A DNA stretch of 64,000 bases from positions 1-64,000 of the forward strand of contig NZ_MNPU01000018.1 of the NCBI RefSeq assembly GCF_001983165.1. The letters run 5' to 3'. Below the pieces are notes generated by a model. The model saw only the letters and a program-made list of their open reading frames with translations. It was not told the DNA's origin and made no database searches. The stretch comes from Pseudomonas gessardii (lineage in GTDB: Bacteria > Pseudomonadota > Gammaproteobacteria > Pseudomonadales > Pseudomonadaceae). Within the stretch, counting starts at the first letter, position 1, and each line of letters begins with the position of its first letter. Below, in pieces: positions 8,124-16,103 of the stretch. The position numbers and the translations under genes were made by a program.

Positions 8124-9848
8124 ATGGCCGCGGATATGACCTTGCCGATACCCGGCCGCGTGGCCCGTCAGGTTTCCCGTGCGCAAATCGGCGACCGTAT
8201 TTTTGTCCTGGGCGGCAAGTTGCTGCTGCTGTGCCTGTTGGGCATCGCCGTATTGCTGCCGTTGCTGGCGATCTTCTGGCGCGGCTTCAGCGCCGAAGAC
8301 GGCCAGGGCGGCGGGCTGGTGGCGGCGCGTGAGTTGCTGACCAGCGCCAACTTCCACTGGCTGCTGGGCAATAGCCTGAAGGTTTCCCTGAGCGTTGCGA
8401 TCATTGTCGTACCCCTGGCCTACCTGTTTGCCTACGCCCTGCAACGCACGCTGATCCCTGGCAAGCCCCTCTGGCGCGGCCTGTCGTTGCTGCCGCTGAT
8501 GGCGCCGTCGATGCTGCCGGGCATCGCCCTGGTGTACCTGTTCGGCAACCAGGGTCTGTTGCGCGGCCTGCTGTCCGACAACATCTATGGCTTCTGGGGG
8601 ATTGTCCTCGGTGAAGTGATCTACACCTTTCCCCATGCGCTGATGATCCTGCTGTCGGCGCTGTCCCTGGCGGATGCGCGGCTGTTCGACGCGGCGTCGA
8701 GCATGGGCGCCAGCCCGGCCCGGGCGTTTCGCAGCATCACTTGGCCGGCGACGCGCCAGGCCGTGTTCGCCGCGTTCTGCCTGGTGTTCACCCTGACCAT
8801 CACCGACTTCGGCGTGCCGGTGGTGGTGGGCGGTGACTATCAAGTGCTGGCGCTGGAAGCCTACAAGGCCGTGGTCGGCCAGCAGCAGTTCGGTCGCGGG
8901 GCCTTGATCGGCATGGTGTTGCTGCTGCCGGCGCTGCTCAGTTTTGCGGTGGATACCTGGCTGCGCCGGCGCCATGGCGATGCCATGAGCGGCCGCGCCC
9001 AGGTGTTCCAGCCGGCGCCATCGCGCCTGCGGGATGGCTGCTACCTGGCGATTGTGCTGCTGATCTGCGCGGTGTTGCTGTTGGTGTTCGGCATGGCGGT
9101 GTATTCGTCGCTGGTGAAGTTCTGGCCGTACAACCTGTCGCTGTCGCTCAACCACTATCAGTTCGACGACACCGCCGGCGGCGGCTGGCTGGCCTATCGC
9201 AACAGCCTGACCATGGCGATCTGCACCGCCCTGATCGGCAGCGTGCTGATCTTTACCGGCGCTTACCTGATGGAAAAGACCAAGGGGCAGAAGGGCTTGA
9301 ACCTGGCGCTGCGCATGCTCAGCTTTGTGCCGATGGCGGTGCCGGGCCTGGTGCTGGGCCTGGGCTACGTGTTCTTTTTCAACCTCAACGGCAACCCGCT
9401 GCATGTGCTCTACGGCACCATGACACTGCTGGTGGTGTGCACCATTGCGCACTACTTGACCACTGCGCAGATGACCGCCACCACCGCCCTGCGCCAACTC
9501 GACGCCGAGTTCGAGGCCGCCGCGCTGTCGCTCAAGGCGCCGCTGTACCGCCACTTTTTGCGGGTGACGGTGCCGATCTGCCTGCCGGCGCTGTTGGATA
9601 TCCTGCGCTACCTATTTGTCTCGGCGATGACCACCGTATCGGCCGCGATCTTCCTCTACAGCCCCGACACCATCCTGGCGGCGGTGGCAGTGCTGAATAT
9701 GGACGATGCCGGCAACGTGGGCGGCGCGGCGGCCATGTCGACCCTGATTCTGTTCACGTCAGCCGGCGTCTCGCTGCTGCTGGCGTGGGCCTCACGCGGC
9801 TTGTTGCGCCGCTCCCAGGCCTGGCGCCAAACCGCGCCTGGTCAATAA
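8124..9848 (+). CDS. phnU: 2-aminoethylphosphonate-type ABC transporter, fused permease
   Basis: Inner-membrane permease of 574 residues containing two permease halves in one chain, as in the Fe3+/2-AEP transporter group. Each half has about six hydrophobic segments and an EAA-like loop: DAASSMGASPARAFRSITWP (residues ~191-210) and EAAALSLKAPLYRHFLRVTVP (near residue 465). I use the ATG at 8124, one base after the ATPase stop, rather than the in-frame TTG nine bases earlier. The binding protein follows after 26 bp. It forms the channel for the substrate bound by the product of 9875-10900. Confidence 0.86.
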   Translation: MAADMTLPIPGRVARQVSRAQIGDRIFVLGGKLLLLCLLGIAVLLPLLAIFWRGFSAEDGQGGGLVAARELLTSANFHWLLGNSLKVSLSVAIIVVPLAYLFAYALQRTLIPGKPLWRGLSLLPLMAPSMLPGIALVYLFGNQGLLRGLLSDNIYGFWGIVLGEVIYTFPHALMILLSALSLADARLFDAASSMGASPARAFRSITWPATRQAVFAAFCLVFTLTITDFGVPVVVGGDYQVLALEAYKAVVGQQQFGRGALIGMVLLLPALLSFAVDTWLRRRHGDAMSGRAQVFQPAPSRLRDGCYLAIVLLICAVLLLVFGMAVYSSLVKFWPYNLSLSLNHYQFDDTAGGGWLAYRNSLTMAICTALIGSVLIFTGAYLMEKTKGQKGLNLALRMLSFVPMAVPGLVLGLGYVFFFNLNGNPLHVLYGTMTLLVVCTIAHYLTTAQMTATTALRQLDAEFEAAALSLKAPLYRHFLRVTVPICLPALLDILRYLFVSAMTTVSAAIFLYSPDTILAAVAVLNMDDAGNVGGAAAMSTLILFTSAGVSLLLAWASRGLLRRSQAWRQTAPGQ

Positions 9849-9874
9849 CTCTGCCCCACACAAGGACACGCACC

Positions 9875-10900
9875 ATGTTCAAGCCCCTGGCCCTCGCCGC
9901 TGCTGTGCTTACCGCGTTCAGCCTCAATGCCTTTGCTGCCAAGACCGAGTTGACCGTGTACACGGCCCTTGAGGCCGAGCAGTTGAAGACCTACAAAAAA
10001 GCCTTCGAGGCGGCCAACCCGGACGTCGAGATCAAGTGGGTGCGCGATTCCACCGGGATCATCACGGCCAAGCTGCTGGCGGAAAAAGCCCGCCCGCAAG
10101 CCGATGCCGTGTGGGGCCTGGCGGCGTCCAGCCTGGCGATCCTCGATCAGCAGGGCATGCTGCAAAGCTACGCGCCCAAGGATCTGGACAAGATCGGCAA
10201 GAACTACCGCGACGCCGCCAATCCACCGGCCTGGGTCGGCATGGACGTGTGGGCCGCGACCATCTGCTTCAACACCGTCGAAGCCGAGAAACAGGGCCTG
10301 AGCAAGCCGATCAGTTGGCAGGACCTGACCAAGCCCGAGTACAAGGGCAAGATCGTCATGCCGAACCCGGCGTCATCCGGCACCGGCTTTCTTGACGTCA
10401 GCGCCTGGTTGCAGACCTTCGGCGAGAAGCAGGGCTGGCAGTACATGGATGACCTGCACCAGAACATCGGCCAGTACGTGCACTCCGGTTCCAAGCCGTG
10501 CAAGTTGGCGGCGTCCGGGGAGTTCCCGATCGGTATCTCCTTTGAATACCCGGCGGTGCAGTTGAAGCGCCAGGGCGCGCCACTGGATATCGTATTGCCC
10601 AAGGAAGGCCTGGGCTGGGATATCGAAGCCACGGCGCTGATCAAGGGCACGGCGCACCAGGACGCGGCGCAGAAACTCGCCGACTTCTCTGCCAGCCCCG
10701 CCGCGATGGAGTTGTACAAGGAGAATTTCGCGGTGCTGGCCCAGCCGGGCATTGCCAAGCCGCAGACCGAATTGCCGGCGGACTATGAGCAGCGCCTGAT
10801 CAAAAACGACTTTGCCTGGGCCTCGAAGAACCGCGACAGCATCCTGGCTGAGTGGCGCAAGCGCTATGACGGCAAGTCGGAGAAAGTGGCAGGTCAATAA
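9875..10900 (+). CDS. phnS: 2-aminoethylphosphonate-type ABC transporter, periplasmic binding protein
   Basis: Periplasmic substrate-binding protein of 341 residues with a signal peptide MFKPLALAAAVLTAFSLNAFA, cleaved after AFA. The mature part starts AKTELTVYTALEAEQLK, typical of the Fe3+/phosphonate binding-protein family (TVYTALE, later FEAANPDVEIKWVRDSTG). The start at 9875 is set by the signal peptide and by AAGGACACGCACC upstream; the reading frame is open far upstream inside the permease gene but that is a shadow. It is the last transporter gene; an ~125-bp gap with a REPIN separates it from the FAD oxidoreductase. Confidence 0.87.
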   Translation: MFKPLALAAAVLTAFSLNAFAAKTELTVYTALEAEQLKTYKKAFEAANPDVEIKWVRDSTGIITAKLLAEKARPQADAVWGLAASSLAILDQQGMLQSYAPKDLDKIGKNYRDAANPPAWVGMDVWAATICFNTVEAEKQGLSKPISWQDLTKPEYKGKIVMPNPASSGTGFLDVSAWLQTFGEKQGWQYMDDLHQNIGQYVHSGSKPCKLAASGEFPIGISFEYPAVQLKRQGAPLDIVLPKEGLGWDIEATALIKGTAHQDAAQKLADFSASPAAMELYKENFAVLAQPGIAKPQTELPADYEQRLIKNDFAWASKNRDSILAEWRKRYDGKSEKVAGQ

Positions 10901-10917
10901 TATTCGTTGGGGCTGAT

Positions 10918-11003
10918 GGCCTCATCGCCGGCAAGCCAGCGCCCACATGTTGATCTGTGAATACATTCAAATGTGGGAGCTGGCTTGCCGGCGATAGCGG
11001 CCT
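10918..11003. repeat. REPIN (GAGCTGGCTTGCCGG type)
   Basis: Inverted arms GGCCTCATCGCCGGCAAGCC and GGCTTGCCGGCGATAGCGGCC flank a ~40-bp centre. The left arm carries GCGCCCAC where the others have GCTCCCAC. Located between the binding-protein gene and the FAD oxidoreductase gene, so it splits the phosphonate operon into two parts. Confidence 0.9.
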
Positions 11004-11024
11004 CAAATTCAGGACATCACTTAA

Positions 11025-12158
11025 ATGACACACCACAGCGACCTGCTGATCATCGGCGCCGGCATCCTCGGCCTGTCCCACGCCTACGCCGCCGCCAAAC
11101 GCGGCCTCAGGGTCAAGGTGTTCGAGCGCACCGCCACGCCCCTGGGCGCCTCGGTGCGTAACTTCGGCCAGGCCCTGGTCACCGGCCAACCGCCCGGGCA
11201 GATGCTCGACCTGGCCCGGCAAAGCCGTGAGATCTGGGGCCAATGGGCACAACTGGCAAACCTGCAACTCAAGCGCAATGGCTCCTACCTGTTTGCCCGC
11301 ACCGAAGCCGAAGAACACCTGCTGCAAGCGTTTTGCGCCGGTCGCGCCGAGGAATACGGCTACCGCGTCAACCTATTGCAAGGCGCCGCGCTGCATGATC
11401 TGTATGGCGGCCAGTTTCGCCATCATCGCGCCGCGCTGCATGGCCTGGACGATCAGCAACTGTATTCACGCCAAGCACTCCCCGCACTGATCAACTACCT
11501 GCACCGCGAACTCAAGGTGGAGTTCCACTTCTCCACCCTGGTACGTGATATCGAGCCCGGCCAATTGCACAGCACCGCTGGCAGCTTTCGTGGCAAGCAG
11601 ATCATCGTGTGCTCCGGCCACGACTACCAGACCCTGCTGGCCGAGCAGATCGCCGAACTCCAGCCGCAAATCTGCCAACTGCAAATGCTCCGTGCCCGGC
11701 CCAAGGTCGACTTGAACCTGCAACACGCGCTGCTGACCGGCCTGAGTTGCGTACACTACGGCGCCTTTGCCGACTTGCCGGAAGCGGCCCCCGTGCAGGC
11801 GCAGATCCTGCGCGACACGCCGCACCTGCATGAGCATGGCATCCACCTGTTGATCAGCCCGACGCCCCATGGCGAGTTGATCATCGGCGATTCCCACCAT
11901 TACGGCAGCGATCCATCGCCGTTCAATGCCGAACAGGTGGACAACTGGATGATCGAACTGGCAGAACAGACCCTGGGCTGCCCGATCCAAGTCGTGGAGC
12001 GCTGGCAAGGCGTCTATGGTGCCCGTGGGCCGGCGCCGTTTTCGTTCCTGCGCGCCGCCGAGGGGGTCAGCGTGGCCTTGATGCACACTGGCGTGGGCAT
12101 GAGCGTGGGGCCGGCGCTGGCCGAACGCGCTATCACTGAACTGTGGGGGGAGGCGTGA
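11025..12158 (+). CDS. FAD-dependent oxidoreductase of phosphonate gene clusters (DAO family)
   Basis: A 377-residue D-amino-acid-oxidase-fold flavoprotein. The N-terminus SDLLIIGAGILGLSHAYAAA holds the GxGxxG dinucleotide motif with E34 (VFERT) for the ribose, and the C-terminus has LMHTGVGMSVGPALAE, which closes over FAD. This subgroup is recurrently found next to aminophosphonate transporters and PhnZ-like HD proteins; related flavoenzymes (PbfD type) have been reported to oxidise N-methylated 2-aminoethylphosphonate. Its stop overlaps the next start (TGATG), showing translational coupling to the HD oxygenase. Substrate here is unproven; an aminophosphonate amine is the best guess. Confidence 0.83.
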   Translation: MTHHSDLLIIGAGILGLSHAYAAAKRGLRVKVFERTATPLGASVRNFGQALVTGQPPGQMLDLARQSREIWGQWAQLANLQLKRNGSYLFARTEAEEHLLQAFCAGRAEEYGYRVNLLQGAALHDLYGGQFRHHRAALHGLDDQQLYSRQALPALINYLHRELKVEFHFSTLVRDIEPGQLHSTAGSFRGKQIIVCSGHDYQTLLAEQIAELQPQICQLQMLRARPKVDLNLQHALLTGLSCVHYGAFADLPEAAPVQAQILRDTPHLHEHGIHLLISPTPHGELIIGDSHHYGSDPSPFNAEQVDNWMIELAEQTLGCPIQVVERWQGVYGARGPAPFSFLRAAEGVSVALMHTGVGMSVGPALAERAITELWGEA

Positions 12159-12712
12159 TGAACGCTGAGCAGGTAGTCGCCGAAGTCTTCGGCCTGTACG
12201 AACAGCATGGTGCCGCCGATTACATTGGCGAGCCGGTGTCGCAGATCGAGCATATGTCCCAGGCCGCGCAACTGGCCATGGCCGAGGGCTTCGACGACGA
12301 AGTGGTGCTGGCGGCGTTCTTCCATGATATCGGGCATCTTTGCGGCCAGGGTGGCGCGAATATGGGCGGCTACGGCGTGGTCAGCCACGAACGCCTGGGC
12401 GCCGATTACTTGCGGCGTGCCGGGTTCAGCGAGCGCCTGGCGAAACTGGTGGAGTACCACGTACAGGCCAAGCGCTACCTGACCTTCAGCCAGCCGGACT
12501 ATTACGCACGCTTGAGCGAGGCCAGCCGCCGCACCCTGGGCTACCAGGGCGGGGTGATGACGGCCGACGAGGCCCGTGCGTTCGAGCAGGACCCGCTGTG
12601 TGCGCTAAGCCTGCGCATGCGCCACTGGGATGAACAGGCCAAGGCAATGCACGTGCCGCTGCTCGACCTTGAGGTGTTAAAGGCCAAGGCCCGGCACTTG
12701 CTGGCGGCTTAG
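12158..12712 (+). CDS. phnZ: PhnZ-like HD-domain mixed-valent diiron oxygenase
   Basis: A 184-residue HD-domain protein. Relative to PhnZ, which cleaves the C-P bond of (R)-2-amino-1-hydroxyethylphosphonate to glycine and phosphate, it keeps the gate pair Y22/E25 (YIGE), ligands H32, H56-D57 (FFHDIGH), H77 (SHE), H101 (EYH), D158 (HWD), plus second-shell H60 and K105. So an active diiron site is expected. ATG overlaps the stop of the FAD oxidoreductase by one base; it ends tail-to-tail with the GTPase gene (4-bp overlap). Whether the substrate is the hydroxylated aminophosphonate or a methylated analogue (TmpB type) cannot be told from sequence. Confidence 0.86.
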   Translation: MNAEQVVAEVFGLYEQHGAADYIGEPVSQIEHMSQAAQLAMAEGFDDEVVLAAFFHDIGHLCGQGGANMGGYGVVSHERLGADYLRRAGFSERLAKLVEYHVQAKRYLTFSQPDYYARLSEASRRTLGYQGGVMTADEARAFEQDPLCALSLRMRHWDEQAKAMHVPLLDLEVLKAKARHLLAA

Positions 12713-14076
12713 GCCTCGTCCAGGCGCTGGGCCAGGGCTTGGATCTGTTCCTGGCGCTCGGCCTGGCTCAACCTTGGGTGAGGGTTGAGGGACGACCATT
12801 GCGGATGGGCGCGCGCCTTGTGCAGGGCGTCGGGCAGCTTGCCTTCGCGCCAGCTCTTGTCTTGTGGGGTGTCGACCTTGATGCTGTGCAGCGCCGCATG
12901 CCCGCGCAGGTTCAGGGCCTTGAGCAACTGGCGCTGGCGCAGGGCCAACAGGCGCAACACGCTGTCATCCACGGTCAGCTCGCGCTGGCCCTTGATCTTG
13001 CCCAGCAAACGGCTGCCGTAGCTGCGTGCGGTTTGCAGCGCGCCGCCGGCAATCGCCCCAGCCAGGGCGGCGGCGCCCAGGGTCAGGCCGCCGACCAGCA
13101 AGTCCACACCCGCCCCGGCGGCGGCCCCCGCGGCAATCCCGCCGCCGACCCGCACCCCCAGTTGCTTGAGGGTTTCGGGGTTGAACAAGTCATCGCCCCA
13201 ACGCCCGTCCAGCAACGGCAGGTCGCTGGCGGCGGCGTCTTGCGGGCGGAAGCCGTAGAGTTTGAGCAGGGCCTCGACGCAACGTTGTTCGCGCTGGCGC
13301 ACGGCCTTGCGCAGATCGCTGATGGCTTGCTGTTCATCCTCGGTGACCACGCTGCGCCGGCACGCGGCGCAATCGATCAGCAGCTCGGCGATCAGGCGTG
13401 CGGCGCTTTGCTGGCGCGCCTGGCGCTGGGCCTGCTGGTCGAGGATCAGCCGTTCCAGCTGTGGTCGTGCGCTTTCCAGCAACAGGGCCAGGCTTTCATA
13501 CAACCGCCGCTCGCCATCTTCGGGGGGCGCCACGCTGTCAAAGCGCACCAGCGCATGCAGGCCCAGGCGGGCCAGGGCTTCGCGCCAGTCCGGCTCGCGG
13601 TGGTCGCTGCTGCTGACAAAGTTGAGCACCGGCAGCAGCGGCTTGCCACAACTGGCCAGCACTTGCAGCTCGTCGCGGTATTTGGCCAGTACCGGCTCCC
13701 GCGCATCGATCACGTACAGGCCGGCGTCGGACGCCAATAACTGGCGCAGCACCTTGGCCTCCTGTTCAAAGCGCTGGCGGGCTTCGCTGCCTTCGAGGAA
13801 ACGGGCGAGGCGGGCCGGGCCGTCGAGGCGTTCGCCGGGGCGGTCCAGGTGTTCGAGGTAGTCGAGCAGGGCGATGGCATCTTCCAGGCCCGGCGTGTCG
13901 TACAGCTCCAGCAAGGCCTCGCCGTCGACTGACAGGCGCGCGCCTTCGACATGCCGGGTGGTGCTGGGGCGGTGGGACACCTCGCCAAAGCCCACGTCCC
14001 GGGTCAGGGTGCGCAGCAGCGAGGTCTTGCCGACGTTGGTGTGGCCGACCACCGCCAGTTTCAGGGGTTTAGTCAT
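12709..14076 (-). CDS. DUF3482 domain-containing GTPase
   Basis: A 455-residue protein with an N-terminal Era/TrmE-like G domain: P-loop GHTNVGKTS (residues ~11-19), G2-like TTRHVEGA, G3 DTPG (LYDTPGLEDA) and a G4-like region around VLNFVSS. The C-terminal part carries a Gly/Ala-rich stretch (VGGGIAAGAAAGAGVDLLVGG) that could insert in or span a membrane, as in glycine-zipper proteins. The start at 14076 puts the P-loop at the N-terminus and overlaps the DUF2868 gene by 8 bp. Function unknown; the pair is probably a membrane-linked GTPase system. Confidence 0.8.
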   Translation of the reverse strand: MTKPLKLAVVGHTNVGKTSLLRTLTRDVGFGEVSHRPSTTRHVEGARLSVDGEALLELYDTPGLEDAIALLDYLEHLDRPGERLDGPARLARFLEGSEARQRFEQEAKVLRQLLASDAGLYVIDAREPVLAKYRDELQVLASCGKPLLPVLNFVSSSDHREPDWREALARLGLHALVRFDSVAPPEDGERRLYESLALLLESARPQLERLILDQQAQRQARQQSAARLIAELLIDCAACRRSVVTEDEQQAISDLRKAVRQREQRCVEALLKLYGFRPQDAAASDLPLLDGRWGDDLFNPETLKQLGVRVGGGIAAGAAAGAGVDLLVGGLTLGAAALAGAIAGGALQTARSYGSRLLGKIKGQRELTVDDSVLRLLALRQRQLLKALNLRGHAALHSIKVDTPQDKSWREGKLPDALHKARAHPQWSSLNPHPRLSQAERQEQIQALAQRLDEA

Positions 14077-15448
14077 GACCCGTCTCCAGCCAGGTGAGCG
14101 GCGCGCAATCGGCGAAGGGGAGATCCAGTTGCTGCAAGGCCGTGTGCCAATCGCCGAGGCGCTCGGCATCCAGTGCCTGGCCGGGCGGTGCTTGCAGCAG
14201 CCAGACCCGGGTAGCGCTGGCGCTGCGGGCCAGTTCGCCGATCAGCGCCAGGCTGCCGCGATCCGGCGAGCGGCGTGGGTCACAGGCGATCAGCAGGCGC
14301 GCGGGCGGGAAGCGGGTCAGTTGCTCCAGCAGTGTGTGGCGCGATTCGCGGCTGTCGAGGATGCCGGCGTCCCTGACCGTGGCCGGCAACTTGGGCGGCC
14401 AGGGGCGCTGGTCGTCCAGTTCGATGGCCACCAGCAGGGCGCCATCGCTGTGCAGTTCGCTGGCGCCGCCGCTGACGTGGTGCAACTGCTCAGGCGCGGC
14501 ATCGTTGACGCCCAGGCGTTCGCTGCTGGGCATCAAGGCTTCGCGCAAGTGGGCGTAGCCGGGCAGGTTGAGGTCCAGGGCCAAGGCAGCGCGCCCGCGC
14601 TTCCAGCGCCATAGGGACAGCACCGCGAGGATCAGCCGGGGCAGCAGGCCATAGACCAGCAACACCCCCACCAACCACGCAGCCCAGGCCTGGCGGGCGC
14701 TTTCGAGAGTCAGCGCCGAGTCGCCGCTGGCGCGGATCATCTCCACGGTCGGTACGCTAAAACCCAGCAGCGCAGGCAGGCTGCCCAGGGCCTGAGTCAC
14801 GCTGACAAAGGTGTCGGCGCCGAGAAGGGTGGTTTCCCAGACAAACCCGTAGCGCCGGGTGGCCATCAAGATCAGCAGGATCACCAGCGCGCTGCACAGC
14901 GCCAGCAGCCACAGGCCATTGACCAGCACGCCCACCGCCCAGCGGTTGAGCTTCTGGCGTTGCAGCAGCAACAACAGCGCCGGCGCCAGTTGTGCGGCCT
15001 TGGCATCTCGGGCAAGTTTTTCGCTGAGCCACAACCACAGGCGGCCCAAGCTGGCGCTGTGTTCTCCGGCAAACAACAGGCCCAGGGCCCAGCTCAGCAG
15101 CAGGATCAGGTTCAAGCCCAGTAGGCTGCCCAGGGCCCAGAACACATTGACCGGGGCCAGGCCGTTGCCCAGGGCGGCGAAGGCCAGGCCAGCGCCGCTG
15201 ACGATGGCCAGCACCATCAGCACGATCAGCGCCAGGCGTGCGCCTTGCAGCCAGTGGAGCAGGGCGGCGCGCAGGCCGTCACGCTCGGCCAGCCACAACG
15301 CGCGGTTTTGAATGCGCGTCGGCAGGTCGCCGCCGTTGCTGCGGGCCAGTCGATTGGCTTCCTGGTCTTCCAGGGGGCCGGCGTGTTCTTCACGCAGGCG
15401 CACGGTTTCCGTCAGCCAGAGTGTGTGCAGGGGAGTCAGAGCAGTCAC
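14069..15448 (-). CDS. DUF2868 domain-containing membrane protein
   Basis: A 459-residue protein starting with GTG (MTALTPLHTLWLTETVRLREEH). It has about four to five membrane segments: near residues 70-95, 100-130, 165-195 and 255-280, then a soluble C-terminal domain of about 170 residues with a Rossmann-like layout (ALLVAIELDD, ARLLIACDPRRSPDRG). Co-transcribed and translationally coupled with the downstream DUF3482 GTPase (8-bp overlap), which implies that the two act together. I do not know its function. folA is divergent, 69 bp away. Confidence 0.78.
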   Translation of the reverse strand: MTALTPLHTLWLTETVRLREEHAGPLEDQEANRLARSNGGDLPTRIQNRALWLAERDGLRAALLHWLQGARLALIVLMVLAIVSGAGLAFAALGNGLAPVNVFWALGSLLGLNLILLLSWALGLLFAGEHSASLGRLWLWLSEKLARDAKAAQLAPALLLLLQRQKLNRWAVGVLVNGLWLLALCSALVILLILMATRRYGFVWETTLLGADTFVSVTQALGSLPALLGFSVPTVEMIRASGDSALTLESARQAWAAWLVGVLLVYGLLPRLILAVLSLWRWKRGRAALALDLNLPGYAHLREALMPSSERLGVNDAAPEQLHHVSGGASELHSDGALLVAIELDDQRPWPPKLPATVRDAGILDSRESRHTLLEQLTRFPPARLLIACDPRRSPDRGSLALIGELARSASATRVWLLQAPPGQALDAERLGDWHTALQQLDLPFADCAPLTWLETGHD

Positions 15449-15517
15449 GCGCCGTCCTGTTGTGTCAGTGAGCCTGGAGCATAACCTCTGGCCCGCGCCT
15501 CTGGTATTCTCGTCGCC

Positions 15518-16030
15518 ATGAAAAAAACTCTCCCTTTAAGCCTGATCGCAGCCCTCGGTGAAAACCGCGTGATCGGCGTCGACAACAGCATGCCCTGGCA
15601 TTTGCCGGCGGATTTCAAATATTTCAAGGCCACCACCCTGGGCAAGCCGATCATCATGGGGCGCAAGACCTGGGATTCCCTGGGACGACCGTTGCCGGGT
15701 CGCTTGAACATTGTGGTCAGCCGTCAGACCGATCTGGTGCTCGAAGGTGCGGAAGTTTTTCCGTCCCTCGATGCAGCCGTTGCGCGCGCCGAGGCTTGGG
15801 CACTGGAACAGGGCGTGGACGAGCTGATGTTGATCGGCGGCGCGCAGCTGTATGCGCAGGGGCTGGAGCAGGCGGATCGCCTGTATTTGACGCGGGTGGG
15901 GCTGAGCCCGCAAGGGGATGCGTGGTTTCCAGAGTTTGATACCAACCATTGGAAGCTGGTGTCGAATGTGCAGAACCCGGCTGAAGGCGACAAGCCGGCC
16001 TATAACTTTGAAGTCTGGGAAAAAGCCTAA
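15518..16030 (+). CDS. folA: Dihydrofolate reductase
   Basis: Reduces dihydrofolate to tetrahydrofolate with NADPH; complements the thyA product metabolically. The 170-residue product shows the family N-terminus SLIAALGENRVIGVDNSMPWHLPAD (Trp/Pro substrate pocket with the acidic D of PADF), GRKTWDSLGRPLPGR for NADPH binding and LMLIGGAQLYAQ. Normal length for type I DHFR. It is convergent with the cystine symporter; a REPIN sits between them. Divergent from the DUF2868 gene. Confidence 0.97.
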   Translation: MKKTLPLSLIAALGENRVIGVDNSMPWHLPADFKYFKATTLGKPIIMGRKTWDSLGRPLPGRLNIVVSRQTDLVLEGAEVFPSLDAAVARAEAWALEQGVDELMLIGGAQLYAQGLEQADRLYLTRVGLSPQGDAWFPEFDTNHWKLVSNVQNPAEGDKPAYNFEVWEKA

Positions 16031-16033
16031 AAG

Positions 16034-16099
16034 CATCGCGGGCAAGCCCGCTCCCACATGGTGACTCAACTGTGGGAGCGGGATTGCCCGCGATAGCGC
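16034..16099. repeat. Short REPIN between convergent folA and cystine symporter
   Basis: Arms GCATCGCGGGCAAGCCCGCT and GAGCGGGATTGCCCGCGATAGC flank only about 17 bp. The right arm has GGATTGC instead of GGCTTGC. Confidence 0.9.
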
Positions 16100-16103
16100 T
16101 CTA

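Noticed and set aside
7965..9554. Antisense open frame across the phosphonate permease gene
   Set aside because: Gln/His/Arg-rich translation with no domain; the permease frame has clear membrane segments and EAA loops.
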